DNA from: Sipunculus nudus | Taxonomy: Eukaryota; Annelida; Sipuncula; Golfingiida; Sipunculidae | Length of the DNA: 64,000 nucleotides | Assembly (NCBI GenBank): GCA_026874595.1 | Contig: CM049308.1 | Span: 11,807,501-11,871,500, forward strand | Reading direction: 5' to 3' | Part shown: in pieces, positions 26,101 to 36,398 of the stretch | Position numbering within the stretch: the first letter of the stretch is position 1 | How the letters are laid out: each line of letters starts with the position of its first letter | The notes under the pieces: model-generated | Told to the model about the DNA's origin: nothing | Seen by the model: the letters and a program-made list of their open reading frames with translations, nothing else | Database searches by the model: none | Made by a program: the position numbers and the translations under genes

Positions 26101-29100
26101 ATGACAGCAGTAATAAGTGCTTAGTAGTAGAATGATGATAAGGCTATTTGTTGAAGGATCTAAAGTGTATGGTAGTCTGCAAGCGTTCAATTTGACAGAT
26201 ATGATGTTATGATTAACTATGCTGAGGAAGTGATTTATGAATATGTGACTGTATGACACAATATCTCTCTAGTCTTGACAAGGTACATTATTGTGATGCC
26301 CACTATGTCTACATATTACACAATATTGACATAATTTCTGGCATGTACATAGGTACCTATGGACGAATAGTTATACAAAATATTAAAGTATGAATATATC
26401 TGATTCATCTTGTTCTTGCTTACTGAGGCTGACTTTGGGATGGGGTTCGGAGAATGGAAAAGTGAGGGCAGCACGGAGGTGGATGTAGAAATATTCTATT
26501 GTAATGTTTTTCATTTATATAAGAATATGAAAAGCTACGAGGAAAGGGGCCCTCCTACTTGGTTTTAGTAAAGTTCTAAATATATGATTGCAAACTAATA
26601 CTCTGACAAGACTGTCATGAAGAAAAACAGTAAAAGTTTTGAGATACTGTGTTGCATACGAAAATTTACAGATGAACAGGCAAGTGGACAGAATGGACTA
26701 ATACCTTTATTTCACTTTCAAGAGAATAATGCAAATAAGTTTATATATAATCCTATTTTTTTAAGCAGATCCACTTTTTCCATTAAGAAGTTTTTATCTG
26801 AATCATTTTTATTTATTTACAGGTTTATAAATTTTTAATTAAAAAACCTGAAAATATAAGTTAAAATATTAGAATTGTTGCAAAAGTTGCAATCATTATA
26901 TATACAGAGTAAAAAACATATTATGCATACACATATATATTTATTATTTTTAAATCATAAATGTTTAAACTGATTTTAAAAGAAAATAATGCCACAACAT
27001 GGCATCTACAAGAATATTACTTGAATCACTATTAAAAAGTTTTGCACATTGGAGTTTTCAGGACATGCTTAATTTTATTCACCAAAATAAAATAAAAGTA
27101 AATTTGATAAAATAAAACATCTTTTCAAATAAAGTATACACACTGTTGGTTGAATGAGGGACAATCAATATCATTGTGCTAACTACTATCCCAGTTTTAA
27201 TTAATTACTGGAATTAATAGTCAATTTCACACCTGGTGAAGTTTTTACTCTTCTGAAGTAAGGAATTACTTATCTCATGAACATCCACACTTTCACAGCA
27301 ATACACCACTTTGTGGACACAATTAAATGTACACTTTAATCAATGTAACCCTGGTGGTTCAATACAAACTCTAAAATGTAGCATGTCCAAGAATAAAATA
27401 AAATACAGAAAAATTATAACATTCATCTAGTTTATGCACCAGCTGGGGGGTGTGAGTGCAGGGCAGAGGGGAAGCCTGCTAGTAGTGGCCAAGCTGGGCC
27501 AAGGTAAGCTGCCTGGGGTGGGTTACATAATGCAAGTGAAGGCTGTACTACTAGGTGGGCTAGATGTAAACAACACTTGACATGGTGTATGAAAACATGA
27601 ATAAAAGCTATTCATTCCAATCAATTTCTTTTGAAAGTTCAGATTTTAAAAGATTAAATCCTTATGCATATATGCTGGGAAAATTAAATCAACAGTGCCA
27701 AAGTTGGACAAAATTTAAGGTATTGATTTTTTATTTATGCTAATAACTTGAAAAATTTGCAAAATTCAGATCTAATTTTGGTAAACAATTGAATCTTGAT
27801 TAAATAAAGTTATATTCCAGAAAAAAAGTCTCTAGGTTCAGCAATTCTCATGTTAGGTGAGTAAATATATTTCCTGATTTTTAAAAAAAATTGCATTATG
27901 TTTTGGCCCATAACTTCAAAATAATACCCAATACTGACCTAATTTTTGGTATGTTCATAGAAAATGTATAAAAGAATGTGAATACTAAATACGATCAAAA
28001 ACAAATCAGTGGTTTTGATATAAGGCAGCCTTGAAGTGTAACAATGGCTTTTTTTATGGAAAACAGAGTTTTTTTTCCTTAATATCTCGAAGGAACAAAG
28101 TCCTAATGACCCAATTTTTGGTATGGTAGGAGATTTTTGGGACATCTAAAAATATGTCAACAGCCTGGGGAGCATAGAGATGTGCACTGAATGACCTACA
28201 GTCATTAAAGTGGACTGCTTGACAATGTAAGGGAATACAACAAGAGCCTCCAAAAAAATTCAATAACTAGCCTAATTTTGCAGCTTTTATTTTCAAATTT
28301 CAGATTTTAACAGATTAAATCCTTATGTATACATGGTGTGAAAATTAAATCCACAGTACTTACAGGAAAAAAACGTGCCATGGCCAAAGTTGGGCAAAAT
28401 TTAAGGTACCAATTTTATATTTTTGCCAATATTTAAAAAAATTTAACAAATTTTGATCTAATTTTTGGTATACAATTAAATTTTGATTAATTAAAGTTGT
28501 ATTACTGGAAAAAAGTCCCTACCTTTAACACTTTTGGTCTTAAGTGACCAAATATCTTCCTGATTTTTTTACAAAGTCCATTATGTTTGGGCCCATAACT
28601 TTTTTAAATTATATAATACTGACTTAATATCTGGCATGTACATAGGAACTATATAGAGAAATATTTATGGTAAATATGAAGAAAACCAGATGAGTGATTT
28701 TGATATTAGGCAGTTCTGAAGTGTGAAAATAGATTTCTAATAAAAAATTGAGGTTTTTCCTTAATATCTCAAAGGAACGAAGTCCTATTGACCCAATTTT
28801 TGGCATGGTAGGAGATTATGGGGACATCTAACTGTATGCCGAAATTCAGATTCGTAGGTCCAACGGTGTCGAAACATGCCAGTCTTACGGACGGACATCC
28901 AGACGGACAGACGGACAGACAGACAGACGGACGGACGACGGACAATGGACCATGACTATAGCTCAGATGACTTATAGTCAGCTGAGCTAAAAATCTTATT
29001 TCATGAATAATACTTATGAGTAAATTATAATATATGGCTTCAATAAGTCCTTTATAAGTTTATGACTATATCTTTTAAGGTTTTAACAAATTTGCCTATG

Positions 29101-30400
29101 GAAGTTATGGAAACAATATTTACTATAATTTATTTGGAACAATAATCAGAGGACAACTTTTCTCATATCAATAAGGTCAAGGACAGGGTCATGTGACAAA
29201 AGATAAACATGACCGCATGGCAGGCTAAAAAAAAAACACAGGAGTTGAAATTTTTTTACAATTTCCTTATAAGGGCACTTCTACATAATTTATTCTTACT
29301 CCAGAACAGTTTATTAGCCATTACTGGTAAGAAATTTGCTAAATTACCTCCATTTTCTCTGTTTATTTTGCAAATATCCCAACATACCCCTGCTACGCTT
29401 TTCCATAAGAGGATCCCCATAACTGAAATCTCATTTCAGTTATGAACCCATAACAAATGTACATATTATTATATAACATATAAAAACATACATTTTATCC
29501 ACACACAAAACCTCCAAAAAGAACTCAAGACTTGCCGCATCCGCGTATAAGGTATCTTTAATTTAATGAGTACCTGGTCACTGTACAAAAACATACATTT
29601 TATCCACACACAAAACCTCCAAAAAGAACTCAAGACTTGCCGCATCCGCGTATAAGGTATCTTTAATTTAATGAGTACCTGGTCACTGTACTTTGCAGTA
29701 TTACTGAATAATCAGTCAAATGTCACTAATTAAGTAATTTTCACTTATTTATGGAACCAGTGCCTTTTAAAAATTCTTGGCATTTTGTTTTCTTTTAATT
29801 TTACTAAGGGTTAAAATATAAAAAAATTTTGAGCAAGTATAAAATCCAGTCTACAATAGTACATGGACAAGGTTATGGGGGTATACGGACGGACGTAATG
29901 CTGTTTAGGATTCATTTAATGGAGAAGTAAAGAAGCATATTGATGATGTCATATCATCAGGCATGTCATGGCTGATGTTGATTACTACTAATATGAGACG
30001 GTCAGTTTAGACCCATCTTGGAAATAAATGCCGGATTCTATACTCTGGCAAAAAATATATATTACCGAATCATACTCTAACAGAATGTAACGATTGTCAC
30101 ATTCTATAATGATAGTAACCTATATAGTGATCAGAGGTAAAAACTGATAATAGTGACACTGATATCATATAGTGATAATGAGACATGCCTCAATATGGGC
30201 GATAATTAAAGCAATTGTAGATACTTACTCTCTTTCAACCGGTGTACTGCTGTTCGAGAGAAATGTCTGACTGAAGTGTCACTGTTGTCACTGTTATGTA
30301 AGATGGCTAGCGCCGGCGTGACACATTGTCTCTTTAAATACAGTGTTTTTGCCACAGACTTTGTGTAATTTAAGGTTCTTGCCAAGGTCGCCGTGGCCAT
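14019..30400 (-). CDS. MRPS18A: Mitoribosomal protein S18A (mL66), complete five-exon gene
   Basis: Exons on the minus strand: 30400-30229, 22947-22916, 20219-20094, 19300-19177, 14140-14019. All junctions are GT-AG and join in frame to 576 nt, 191 aa plus TGA; human MRPS18A is about the same length. Residues 1-57 start MATATLARTLNYTKSVAK, basic and lacking acid residues for the first ~35, as a mitochondrial targeting sequence. Then KTENDTTVVEGIKI, the cysteine motif GLCPLCPKKLDYD (about 97-107), the core DVMIISQFLQPDGEILSR and VTGLCGKAQSRLAKMV, HQAKRAGLMPEL, and end at KYKS. mL66 is an S18-family protein of the mitochondrial large ribosomal subunit; the cysteines are probable metal ligands. 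The gene spans 16.4 kb because introns 1 and 4 hold related repeat elements. Splicing is predicted, not observed. Confidence 0.92.
14147..14700. repeat. Degenerate minisatellite in MRPS18A intron 4
   Basis: Diverged tandem units with CAGCAAACAGGGGTTAAAAT and TTCACACAAY motifs, near 14152, 14270, 14382, 14418, 14466, 14530 and onwards. It begins directly next to the exon-5 acceptor. Confidence 0.8.
14729..18130 (+). mobile_element. Pearl/Helentron-like non-autonomous element E2 (MRPS18A intron 4)
   Basis: Closest relative of E1: same 5' CAAGTGACCCATGGGTCA, same subterminal 250 bp, same 3' GACGGACAGACGG run, GTGATCGCTATAGCTCAG and hairpin ending CAGTCAGCTGAGCT. Flanks are AAA on the left and AAAAA on the right, without target duplication. 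It has about three type I units and six type II units. It is opposite in orientation to the gene. Confidence 0.77.
16090..18050 (+). repeat. E2 array of ~337-bp units (type II)
   Basis: Six units, marked by TATGGGTAACAGAGACC at 16251, 16595, 16934, 17270, 17606 and 17943. Spacing becomes very regular (336-339) in the 3' half, which suggests recent expansion there. Confidence 0.88.
18131..19176. other. MRPS18A intron 4, remainder
   Basis: AT-rich intron sequence. I see no repeats with clear ends and no exon here. Confidence 0.6.
19177..19300 (-). CDS. MRPS18A: MRPS18A exon 4
   Basis: Acceptor TTTTCTGCAG, donor G|GTAATT. Encodes DVMIISQFLQPDGEILSR through HQAKRA plus the first base of a glycine codon. 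This is the best conserved part of the protein. Confidence 0.93.
19903..20138. repeat. 59-bp minisatellite across the MRPS18A exon 3 donor
   Basis: Four tandem, almost identical 59-bp units. On the minus strand each contains the final coding stretch of exon 3 (CCACTGTGTCCCAAGAAG to CCAGTACACA) and the donor GTAAGT. The donors follow positions 20094, 20035, 19976 and 19917. Confidence 0.95.
20094..20219 (-). CDS. MRPS18A: MRPS18A exon 3 with repeated splice donor
   Basis: Acceptor TTTGTTTGCAG, 42 codons from VEGIKIKT to KKLDYDIQYT, donor ACA|GTAAGT. Both ends are phase 0. The last 44 or so bases and the donor are repeated three further times downstream by a 59-bp minisatellite. Only the first donor keeps the frame. 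Confidence 0.9.
20180..20760. repeat. Two-copy repeat with ACRG microsatellite in MRPS18A intron 2
   Basis: Two diverged units share AAGACCCATMTCCAAA, TTTTAATGA and CACTGGCACAACTCTGAACAA-like motifs (about 20180-20370 and 20440-20570). The region closes with GACGGACAGACAGACAGATG (from 20711), again the core-repeat plus microsatellite plan. The left part overlaps MRPS18A exon 3. Confidence 0.5.
20761..22135. other. MRPS18A intron 2, mixed low-complexity sequence
   Basis: Less AT-rich than its surroundings. It holds a short degenerate repeat (CATACCGA and GATGACAGCTCRGTAT, 21530-21670), a (GA)n tract (21899-21921) and a 24-base C run (21966-21989). A 63-codon and several ~95-codon open frames exist on both strands (20785-21660), but none resembles a family that I know. 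Confidence 0.5.
22364..22597 (-). pseudogene. Possible Ty3/Gypsy integrase remnant
   Basis: A 77-codon frame contains EYWQHCLPLGAYNVTITHY, which resembles the W..LP..AYN.T.H.STG region at the end of Ty3/Gypsy integrase cores, followed by a PGKLKVGEW stretch. The DDE residues are not present and no LTR was found. The similarity is short and could be chance. Confidence 0.3.
22720..22742. repeat. (AC)n microsatellite
   Basis: About eleven AC dinucleotides in MRPS18A intron 2. Confidence 0.9.
22916..22947 (-). CDS. MRPS18A: MRPS18A exon 2, 32-nt microexon
   Basis: Acceptor TTTGCTTTCAG, donor GTG|GTGAGT. Encodes the residues ISIKTENDTTV that bridge exons 1 and 3; joining gives KTENDTTVVEGIKI, which matches the conserved TTIIEG-type stretch of the family. 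Without it the frame is lost. It lies 113 bases from the end of element E3. Confidence 0.82.
23061..24999 (-). mobile_element. Pearl/Helentron-like element E3, reversed (MRPS18A intron 1)
   Basis: On the minus strand it begins CAAAGGACCCATGGGTCAC then GTGCTCAGCTGA, and ends with the ACRG run (read here as GTCCGTCTGTCC), CTATAGCTCAG and the hairpin closing CAGCTAAGCT. It is T-rich at both flanks without duplication. The interior resembles E4 (TTCCTGA, GCCCATAACTTC-like motifs), not E1/E2. Confidence 0.72.
24558..24572. repeat. C run
   Basis: Cytosine homopolymer within element E3. Confidence 0.85.
25740..29455 (+). repeat. Duplicated block R1, interrupted copy
   Basis: Left part 25740-25836 and right part 28989-29455 match 1-546 continuously. 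The interruption falls exactly in an A-run of the empty copy. The right part continues through AAAACATAAAC-like sequence to CTCATTTCAGTTATGAACCC. Confidence 0.85.
25837..28988 (+). mobile_element. Pearl/Helentron-like element E4 with a known empty site
   Basis: Begins CAAGGGACCCATGGGTCAC and ends with GACGGACAGACGGACAGAC repeats, ATAGCTCAGATGACTTATAG and TCAGCTGAGCT. Comparison with 1-546 shows that it entered an A-run with no target-site duplication. The interior has two ~655-bp tandem units beginning near 27636 and 28296 (CAGATTTTAAMAGATTAAAT). No reading frame of note. Confidence 0.85.
29482..29691. repeat. 105-bp perfect tandem duplication
   Basis: Two essentially identical 105-bp copies starting AAAAACATACATTTTATCC and containing TTGCCGCATCCGCGTATAAG. 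The identity indicates a very recent event, or an assembly artefact. It lies in MRPS18A intron 1. Confidence 0.92.
30229..30400 (-). CDS. MRPS18A: MRPS18A exon 1
   Basis: ATG at 30398-30400; donor A|GTAAGT after 30229 (phase 1). Encodes the targeting region ending RHFSRTAVHRLKE. The start is chosen as the first ATG of the frame and gives a plausible targeting peptide. The sequence directly upstream (30401-30500) is the likely promoter and 5' UTR, with no TATA box that I can identify. Confidence 0.85.
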
Positions 30401-30528
30401 TTTTCAGTGTTGGCACTTGGTCTCACGAACGTTGTGAGAAAGAGATAACCAGTGCTGAATGTTCACCACTGGAGATCTGTCGTGTTGGCTGTTGTTCTGT
30501 TTTAATGATTTAACACAATATTAGAAAG

Positions 30529-30530
<2 letters not shown>

Positions 30531-30569
<39 letters not shown>
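30531..30569. repeat. (AC)n microsatellite upstream of MRPS18A
   Basis: About 19 AC dinucleotides, 130 bases upstream of the MRPS18A start codon. Confidence 0.95.
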
Positions 30570-30575
<6 letters not shown>

Positions 30576-30599
30576 AATTTCACAAGTCTTAATAGTCAT

Positions 30600-31340
30600 A
30601 TTCAAGGTAAATGTACATACATTTTCAATGATTGGAAGGAGATGCATTGAATATGTACTTTAATTTAAAGTGCTATCTCGTTTTCTTCTTTTTTCATCTT
30701 TAAATTTAAAACAATTAAGCAGTGGTGTATATTGTGATACTTAATATATATTCACTGGTTCTGGTTTAAATAAAAGTAAAAAAAGAAGAAAATTATACTG
30801 GAATTATTTTTCATGAATGTGGCGAAATCAAAATTGACATATATAATTTGTTGTCTCTTCATATACTTTATACATGTATCATGTATATGTAATTTGATTT
30901 GAAAACTTTAAGTTTGGAACACGTAATTTCTTTGGATTCGGGAAAAATCCATTAGTTTAAGAATATTTCTCACAGATCAGTGATATCCAAACATGCAATA
31001 GTAGGCATTTTAAAAATAAATATCCAGTACCGGATATCAATATATATGTATATGTATATATGTTATAGGTCCGACTTAAAGAATTATGAATAGATTTTAA
31101 ATAATTTTAAATGACATACAGATAAAAAAAACATATATACATGTATATAATTAATTCAAGAAAAAGTTATGAGACCATTCTGTATCATATAACAAAAAGA
31201 GAACATCCATGCAGATCTATGTCTTGAATATCTTAAGATTACCAGGAAAAAATCGTTTTTCTGTATACTTAGTCGTGCACCCAAGTGAACCAACTCTTTC
31301 ATAATAAACAACTGATCGATGCAACTGATGTGAAAAGTTA
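30600..31340. other. Intergenic, nothing recognised
   Basis: Very AT-rich, with ATATGTATATGT runs near 31040. No coding sequence is supported. Confidence 0.6.
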
Positions 31341-31349
31341 TATTAATAA

Positions 31350-31600
31350 AAAAAATTGGTTTCCCTAGGCACCGCCCCTGTCACTTTTGACACCAAATAA
31401 AAAATTATTTAGACTACATTTTCATTGGAAATTTAACAGTTTTAACAATTTCTTTCATGGAAATGAAATAATAAATTTTCCCTTTTTCATGTTGTGGTTT
31501 TACCGGTTACACAAGGCAATGAAACCTATAAGTAAAAGTCGTCCGCCCGCGCCGATTTCTGAAACGGTTCCTTTAGAAAGCACCTTTTTCTCGACATCCT
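31350..31600 (+). repeat. Dispersed repeat shared with 61980-62245
   Basis: Both copies open with TAGGCACCGCCC, run through T-rich sequence with TTTTACCKGTT, and close with a CCGCCCGC run and GATTTCTGA. Each lies upstream of a copy of the reductase gene (3.6 kb upstream of the pseudogene, about 150 bases upstream of the intact gene). It could be a repeat family or part of the gene duplication. Confidence 0.5.
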
Positions 31601-31699
31601 CTGAAGTGATATTGAGCGAACTTAAATCATTCTATCTACCATCCTTGTCATGTGTTAAAAGGGCCTATTCACCTATCCTACCTTTATAAACTAAAGATA

Positions 31700-32740
31700 A
31701 TCCCTTGGAGCTTTTATTAAAGAAATTAGACAAAAAACGTGAATATCACTGCACACAGTCTGCTTGTTTTGTTTATATCAACGTGTTTTTAATATGTTGG
31801 GCCCGCAAAAATAAACAAAATCAACAAGGGCATCTGGCAGCAAGTCAGATTAAGCAGAGCTTTGCAAATGGCGTTTTGCAACAAATGACTCTTCTACCTC
31901 CGCATACTACCTTAGGTTACATGTTTTTCTCATTTGTCAACACTGCTGTTTTTACAATCATTATTGATAAACAAGTTCATACATCTTTCACGAAGGCGTT
32001 ATAAGAACTTTTCACAACCAAAATTACCCTTAGATCATTAATATATACCGGAACACAGAGGAAGCCAGGAATTACATAATTTCTTTAAAAAAAGGTGAAT
32101 GGGCATCTTTAAACTTATCTTGCAATAAGTTACAATATGCACGTAAACAGTAACAATATAAATACCAAGTAAAAAAATTACGTCTTCCTGACAATTGCAA
32201 TACTCATAAAGCTCAACAAACACCCTGAACTTTGTAATTTGTGTCAATATAAAAAAAAAATCTGGATTCCTCCAGAGTTCGTCAAGTTATTTTTTGTTGC
32301 AAAACACAGGTGGTAATTTTAAGATCTAGAACGCCTGAGGACATTTAATTATGTCATTTGGGAAACGTGCAACCTTTAACGTCTGTGATCACCCGGTGTA
32401 GGATTACACACGTTTCACTACAAAAATCTGAATCTAACACGGTTATGAGAATATACATAGCCTATACTTTACCATTACGAAACGTTCGGCCGAGCCCCTG
32501 AAGGGACATGGGTGCTATATTTATTTTTTTTTCGTGTTCCGTCGCAAACATTTCGTGTTCGCTCACAATCTTTTCGCGTTCCATCGAGTTCCCTCCCAAT
32601 ACCAATAGACCTACTACTTCAACGAGACGGTGAGATACGAAGGGCTCCGTACGTTACCGCCATCTAGCGAGTAGATGCCGGTTCTGCAAACGAATAATTT
32701 TTTTAGACCTGTATACGGCAGGCCTCTACGTAATTAATAG
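31700..32740. other. Intergenic, nothing firm
   Basis: Open frames of up to 100 codons show no family resemblance. A short degenerate repeat of TTTCGTGTTC and TTTCGCGTTC occurs near 32525-32590. Confidence 0.5.
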
Positions 32741-32747
32741 GTACAAT

Positions 32748-32945
32748 AATGAATAAATAAACTAATGAATATGAACGAATGGATGGATGGATTGATGGAT
32801 GAGAAAGGATAAGAATGAATGAATAAATGAAGGAATGAATGAATGGTAGGAGTGAATTAATAAGTAAAGGAATAGAAAATAAAGGGAATGTATAAATGAA
32901 TAGACGGGTGGATGAATGAATGAATAATGAAAGAAAAGAAGACAC
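32748..32945. repeat. Degenerate (GAAT)n/(GGAT)n microsatellite
   Basis: About 200 bases of interrupted GAAT, GGAT and TAAA tetranucleotides. Long open frames on the minus strand here (IHSF-like repeats) come from this repeat. Confidence 0.85.
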
Positions 32946-33781
32946 AAAGAAAGAGGAAAAATTTGCCATTTATGAAAAGTTTATGTATACAATAATTCTT
33001 ATACATAATAGTAAGGTCCGCATTGTTATATGCTCACACTTAAAATATCATGCATTAAATTTGGCCTCTAAATAAATGCTGTATACTTCCGTTTTTTTGT
33101 TTAAAAAAATTCCACTGAGAACCAAACGAACAGAAGACGATTAGTTCTAAGTGATTTACATTTAATATTTGATTGGGTCATGTATTCCATATTATGACGT
33201 CACAATTTTTCTTGGTGTTTCTGTAAATGATTTTACCACATTTGAACCGCTGGATACAGGGAATGATAAAGTGCAAGTTTGCTCTCAACGATAGTACAGG
33301 TGAGTAATGAATGTGTTGAATGGTCTAGTTGATTAGTAAAAAGGTAAATATGCCTTTTAGAGTTTTTTCAAAGGCTTATTTAACTATCCGCATTATTTAA
33401 ACAATTTTATTGTTCTATTATAGGGTGATATGTATACTTATATAAAAATGAAATGAGGTTCATAGAATTTAATATGTAATTATTTACCTGCCCGAAGCAA
33501 AGGTAATTGTTTCCATTAGATTCTGTGTGTGTGTGTGTCAGCACGATATCTGGAGACGGTACCACGGATGTTATTGAAATTTATCATATAGGTTGGTATT
33601 GAGAAATATTCCAAGAAGTTCAGTTTTGGTGTTGGTGTAAATCCAAGCATTAATAACCCCAGAATACGTGTTTTATGGGTTTTTATAGCACATATGTTTA
33701 CACTAGGAAGTAGCATGGGACGATATGTCCATCTTACCATCTTAAGAGTGCAAGTCATGACGTCACAGAGGGCATGACACG

Positions 33782-33796
33782 GGGGGGGGGGGGGCG
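33782..33796. repeat. G run and nearby (TG)n
   Basis: A G homopolymer at 33782 and a short (TG)n at 33524-33538. The sequence between and around (33000-34790) shows no gene. Confidence 0.8.
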
Positions 33797-34799
33797 CATG
33801 ACTGTAATTTGTTATGTTTATAGTCAAGGACAACAATAATAAGATGTGCAGAATGTTTTTTCAAAATATTTTTAGTTAAAAGGTTTCGAGGATTAACACA
33901 GGTTTAATTAACACTCCATGGCACCAACTTTGAACACTATCTTCCGCGCAGGGCTTGCCTCCCCATATCGCACGCATTTTTCATTTTATAAATTACATGT
34001 ATATATATTAAACAAAAATGCTTGTACAATGCAACTTTTTTTGGCGATGTCATCAACGTCATCAATAACGTTTATGGCAGTGATAAAATTTGAGCGAAAA
34101 ATTCAACTTGCTTCTCAAACACACCAACTTTCATTATATAGCCCTTTTATTTCTAAAAGTATACACCTCGTCTATATTAAAGGATATTACCTTGTTTATA
34201 ATTTACGTGAGAGATTGTAAAATAAGCCTTTGAAAAATAACCCTCTCAGATAAACATTTACATTCATAAGGTATAGACGCTCACATTCGGGGACGCAAAC
34301 AAGTGAACCCACATTTGTATGCAGGAAAACTTTGGGTTAAGTGCATTATAAACAGTCAACCAGTTAACCTACATTTTATTTTTTACGGATTTCAACATTT
34401 CTTCATACCAGTCAGTGCAATTTTTCGATTAACCTGTAAGGTTAAAAACACACGCACACACACACAGTTTAATAGAATATACTATTAACAGTAGACTTGC
34501 TTGTATACATCCTCTTATACAGAATCCTCAAGATTACTGTTCATACACTGAGATTTCTTCCATCATAAAGCTGCATGGGGACCGAGTTATCTTGTTCAAA
34601 ACTGACGAGGAGTTATTTTGCATTACAATACATTGTTTTTGATTCCTTGAACCGTTTTGTATCATTATCATCATTTTCAAACAAGATGATTTAGGTATTT
34701 AACCAATGAGCCCGGGGTGTCTGGATTTCTTTGGTTAAATTAATCACCTTATTGGTTCAACAATAGCTGCATACCTGGCCAGGTAAGTCTATCAACGTT

Positions 34800-34925
34800 T
34801 AAGGGCTTCAGACAAAATTTTGCTGCCTGGACCCCCCTCCAGACCTGGGGACCTTTTTTGGGGGGTTTTCATTGGTCCTCCTGGGTTGGACCCCCCCCCT
34901 TTTCCAAAATCCTGGACCCGCCCCT
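34800..34925 (-). mobile_element. Truncated MITE of the CAGGGGCGGRTCCAGG family
   Basis: Read on the minus strand it begins CAGGGGCGGGTCCAGGATTT and continues like the MITE at 49687-49887, including GGTCCAACCCAGGAGGAC and TCTGAAGCCCTTAAA. The opposite terminal repeat is missing. Confidence 0.75.
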
Positions 34926-35160
34926 GTTCATAATTAGTTAATCCATCTGAACAAACAAAACTGAGACATATAGGTATTTACTTTAAAACAGAAGTTCTTT
35001 TCCCTTGCTCTTAATTGCTTCAGTTTCCTCAAATCAATGATCTGGTGCTCTTGCACAGGCGTGTGAGAAATGGAGGTTTAATTTATCATGTTTACATGAT
35101 AAGGAGATGATAATGAAAATATAATATCATTAGATAATTTCAGAAGTTCAGTGTGTACAT

Positions 35161-36398
35161 CCATGGCAACTGGAGGGGGGCAAATTTGGTGACTGGGGCG
35201 TCGGATGACATCGCAACCCATGTTTTGAAATAGTTGCTTGAAGCTGGGTACAAAGTCCGAGGCATGGTGCGTAGTATATGAAGCATTAGAAAAAAAAAAC
35301 AACCCCGGCCTCCATGACATATATTGAGTCTGATAAGCGATAGCTATACACAGGCGCGAATTGAAGGGGGGGGGGGGGGGCCTTGCCATGCCCTCAACCA
35401 ACCACCCTTTTTTTAGACAAATTTTATTCATGACGGGGGGTTTTGGGGGGTCGAGAGCCCCCCCCCCCCCCTCCCCAACCAACGACCTCTACCCTGCAAA
35501 AATTCTGGATCCGCGCCTGGTACAATGAGTGTTTTTACAATATAAGCCCCAGACTACACACCACCCAATGCGCTTGTAAACAGTGTCAACAGGTGTTTAT
35601 TACCCCGTGCCAGCGTGTCACTCTTCAGAGCTGGGCCCGTTGAAACAAAATGTAACAAACTTCTAGCTGTCAATCACTTTATATGGCAAGGCCTAATATA
35701 ATTGAGTCTTATAAATCGGACTCGGAGGGAATTAACCCTGTCAGTGCTGAGGGCTCATAAAGCTGCAGGTGCAGTCAAAAGGGTGGTCTTAACTATTTCC
35801 ACGGCGTCTGCGGCATACTCGGCCACGAATGGTAAAATCTGCTCAGAGCAAGACTGGACTGACGAAGATGACATACGAAGAAAGTTGAAAGCAGAGAGGG
35901 CAGCTTGGACGTTTATGGAAGAGCTGGGAGAAATAGAAAAATTTGAATTAGCTCTGATCGTTAATTGATTTGTGATGGGACCTCCCTGTGTGCGACAATG
36001 TCGACCAGCATGGAAATCCCGAAACAGCTCATGCAACGAGAGATTCCAATGTTAGCTAGAATAAACTTTTCAGTTTGTGACGTCAGAGTTGTCGCCGTCG
36101 CCCATCTCAGAGCGATGACGATACCCGAGGCAGCGGGTCACCGTCACATCATCGCCAACGGATCGTTTTGCTCAGTGAGCTTGCTGCTATTATCGATTAT
36201 TCCCAACCAAAAATGTTTATTACATCTGTCAGGCATTTTGGACAAGACAGTGAAGGCGACTAGGAGATCTTGGAAGACAACAGACGCGACGGCTCGTAAG
36301 AGTCACGGGTATCAACCAATTTTCTCTGGATAAGACCATTATCGACGTGCTATAGTTTGGTAAACGCTGGTTACATCAGGAAAACTCCCTACGAGCAA
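35161..36398 (+). pseudogene. Broken paralogue of the SDR reductase gene
   Basis: Two blocks match the intact gene at 62390-63469. The first (35161-35290) covers the start codon and cofactor-binding segment, with a frameshift and a stop within the first 45 codons. The second (35737-36398) resumes at TGTCAGTGCTGAGGGCT and includes KICSEQDWTDEDD, but the YxxxK segment is missing because of a deletion (DDIRRKLKAE), and a TGA follows LALIVN. About 195 bases of the original are replaced by 450 bases that include a MITE. Several small deletions and stops follow before the homology fades near TCCCTACGAGCAA. It cannot encode a working enzyme. Because the functional copy has no intron in the coding region, retrocopy and DNA duplication cannot be told apart by introns. 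Confidence 0.92.
35351..35519. mobile_element. MITE inserted in the reductase pseudogene
   Basis: Inverted ends CAGGCGCGAATTG and CCAGGCGCGGATCCAGAATT (the latter on the minus strand). G- and C-runs fill the middle. TACA occurs on both sides as a possible target duplication. It is related to the CAGGGGCGGATCC family. Confidence 0.65.

Noticed and set aside
32703..32969. Minus-strand serine/histidine-rich frame
   Set aside because: It is translation of the (GAAT)n microsatellite.
35078..35482. 134-codon minus-strand frame
   Set aside because: It runs antisense through the reductase pseudogene and a MITE with homopolymer runs.
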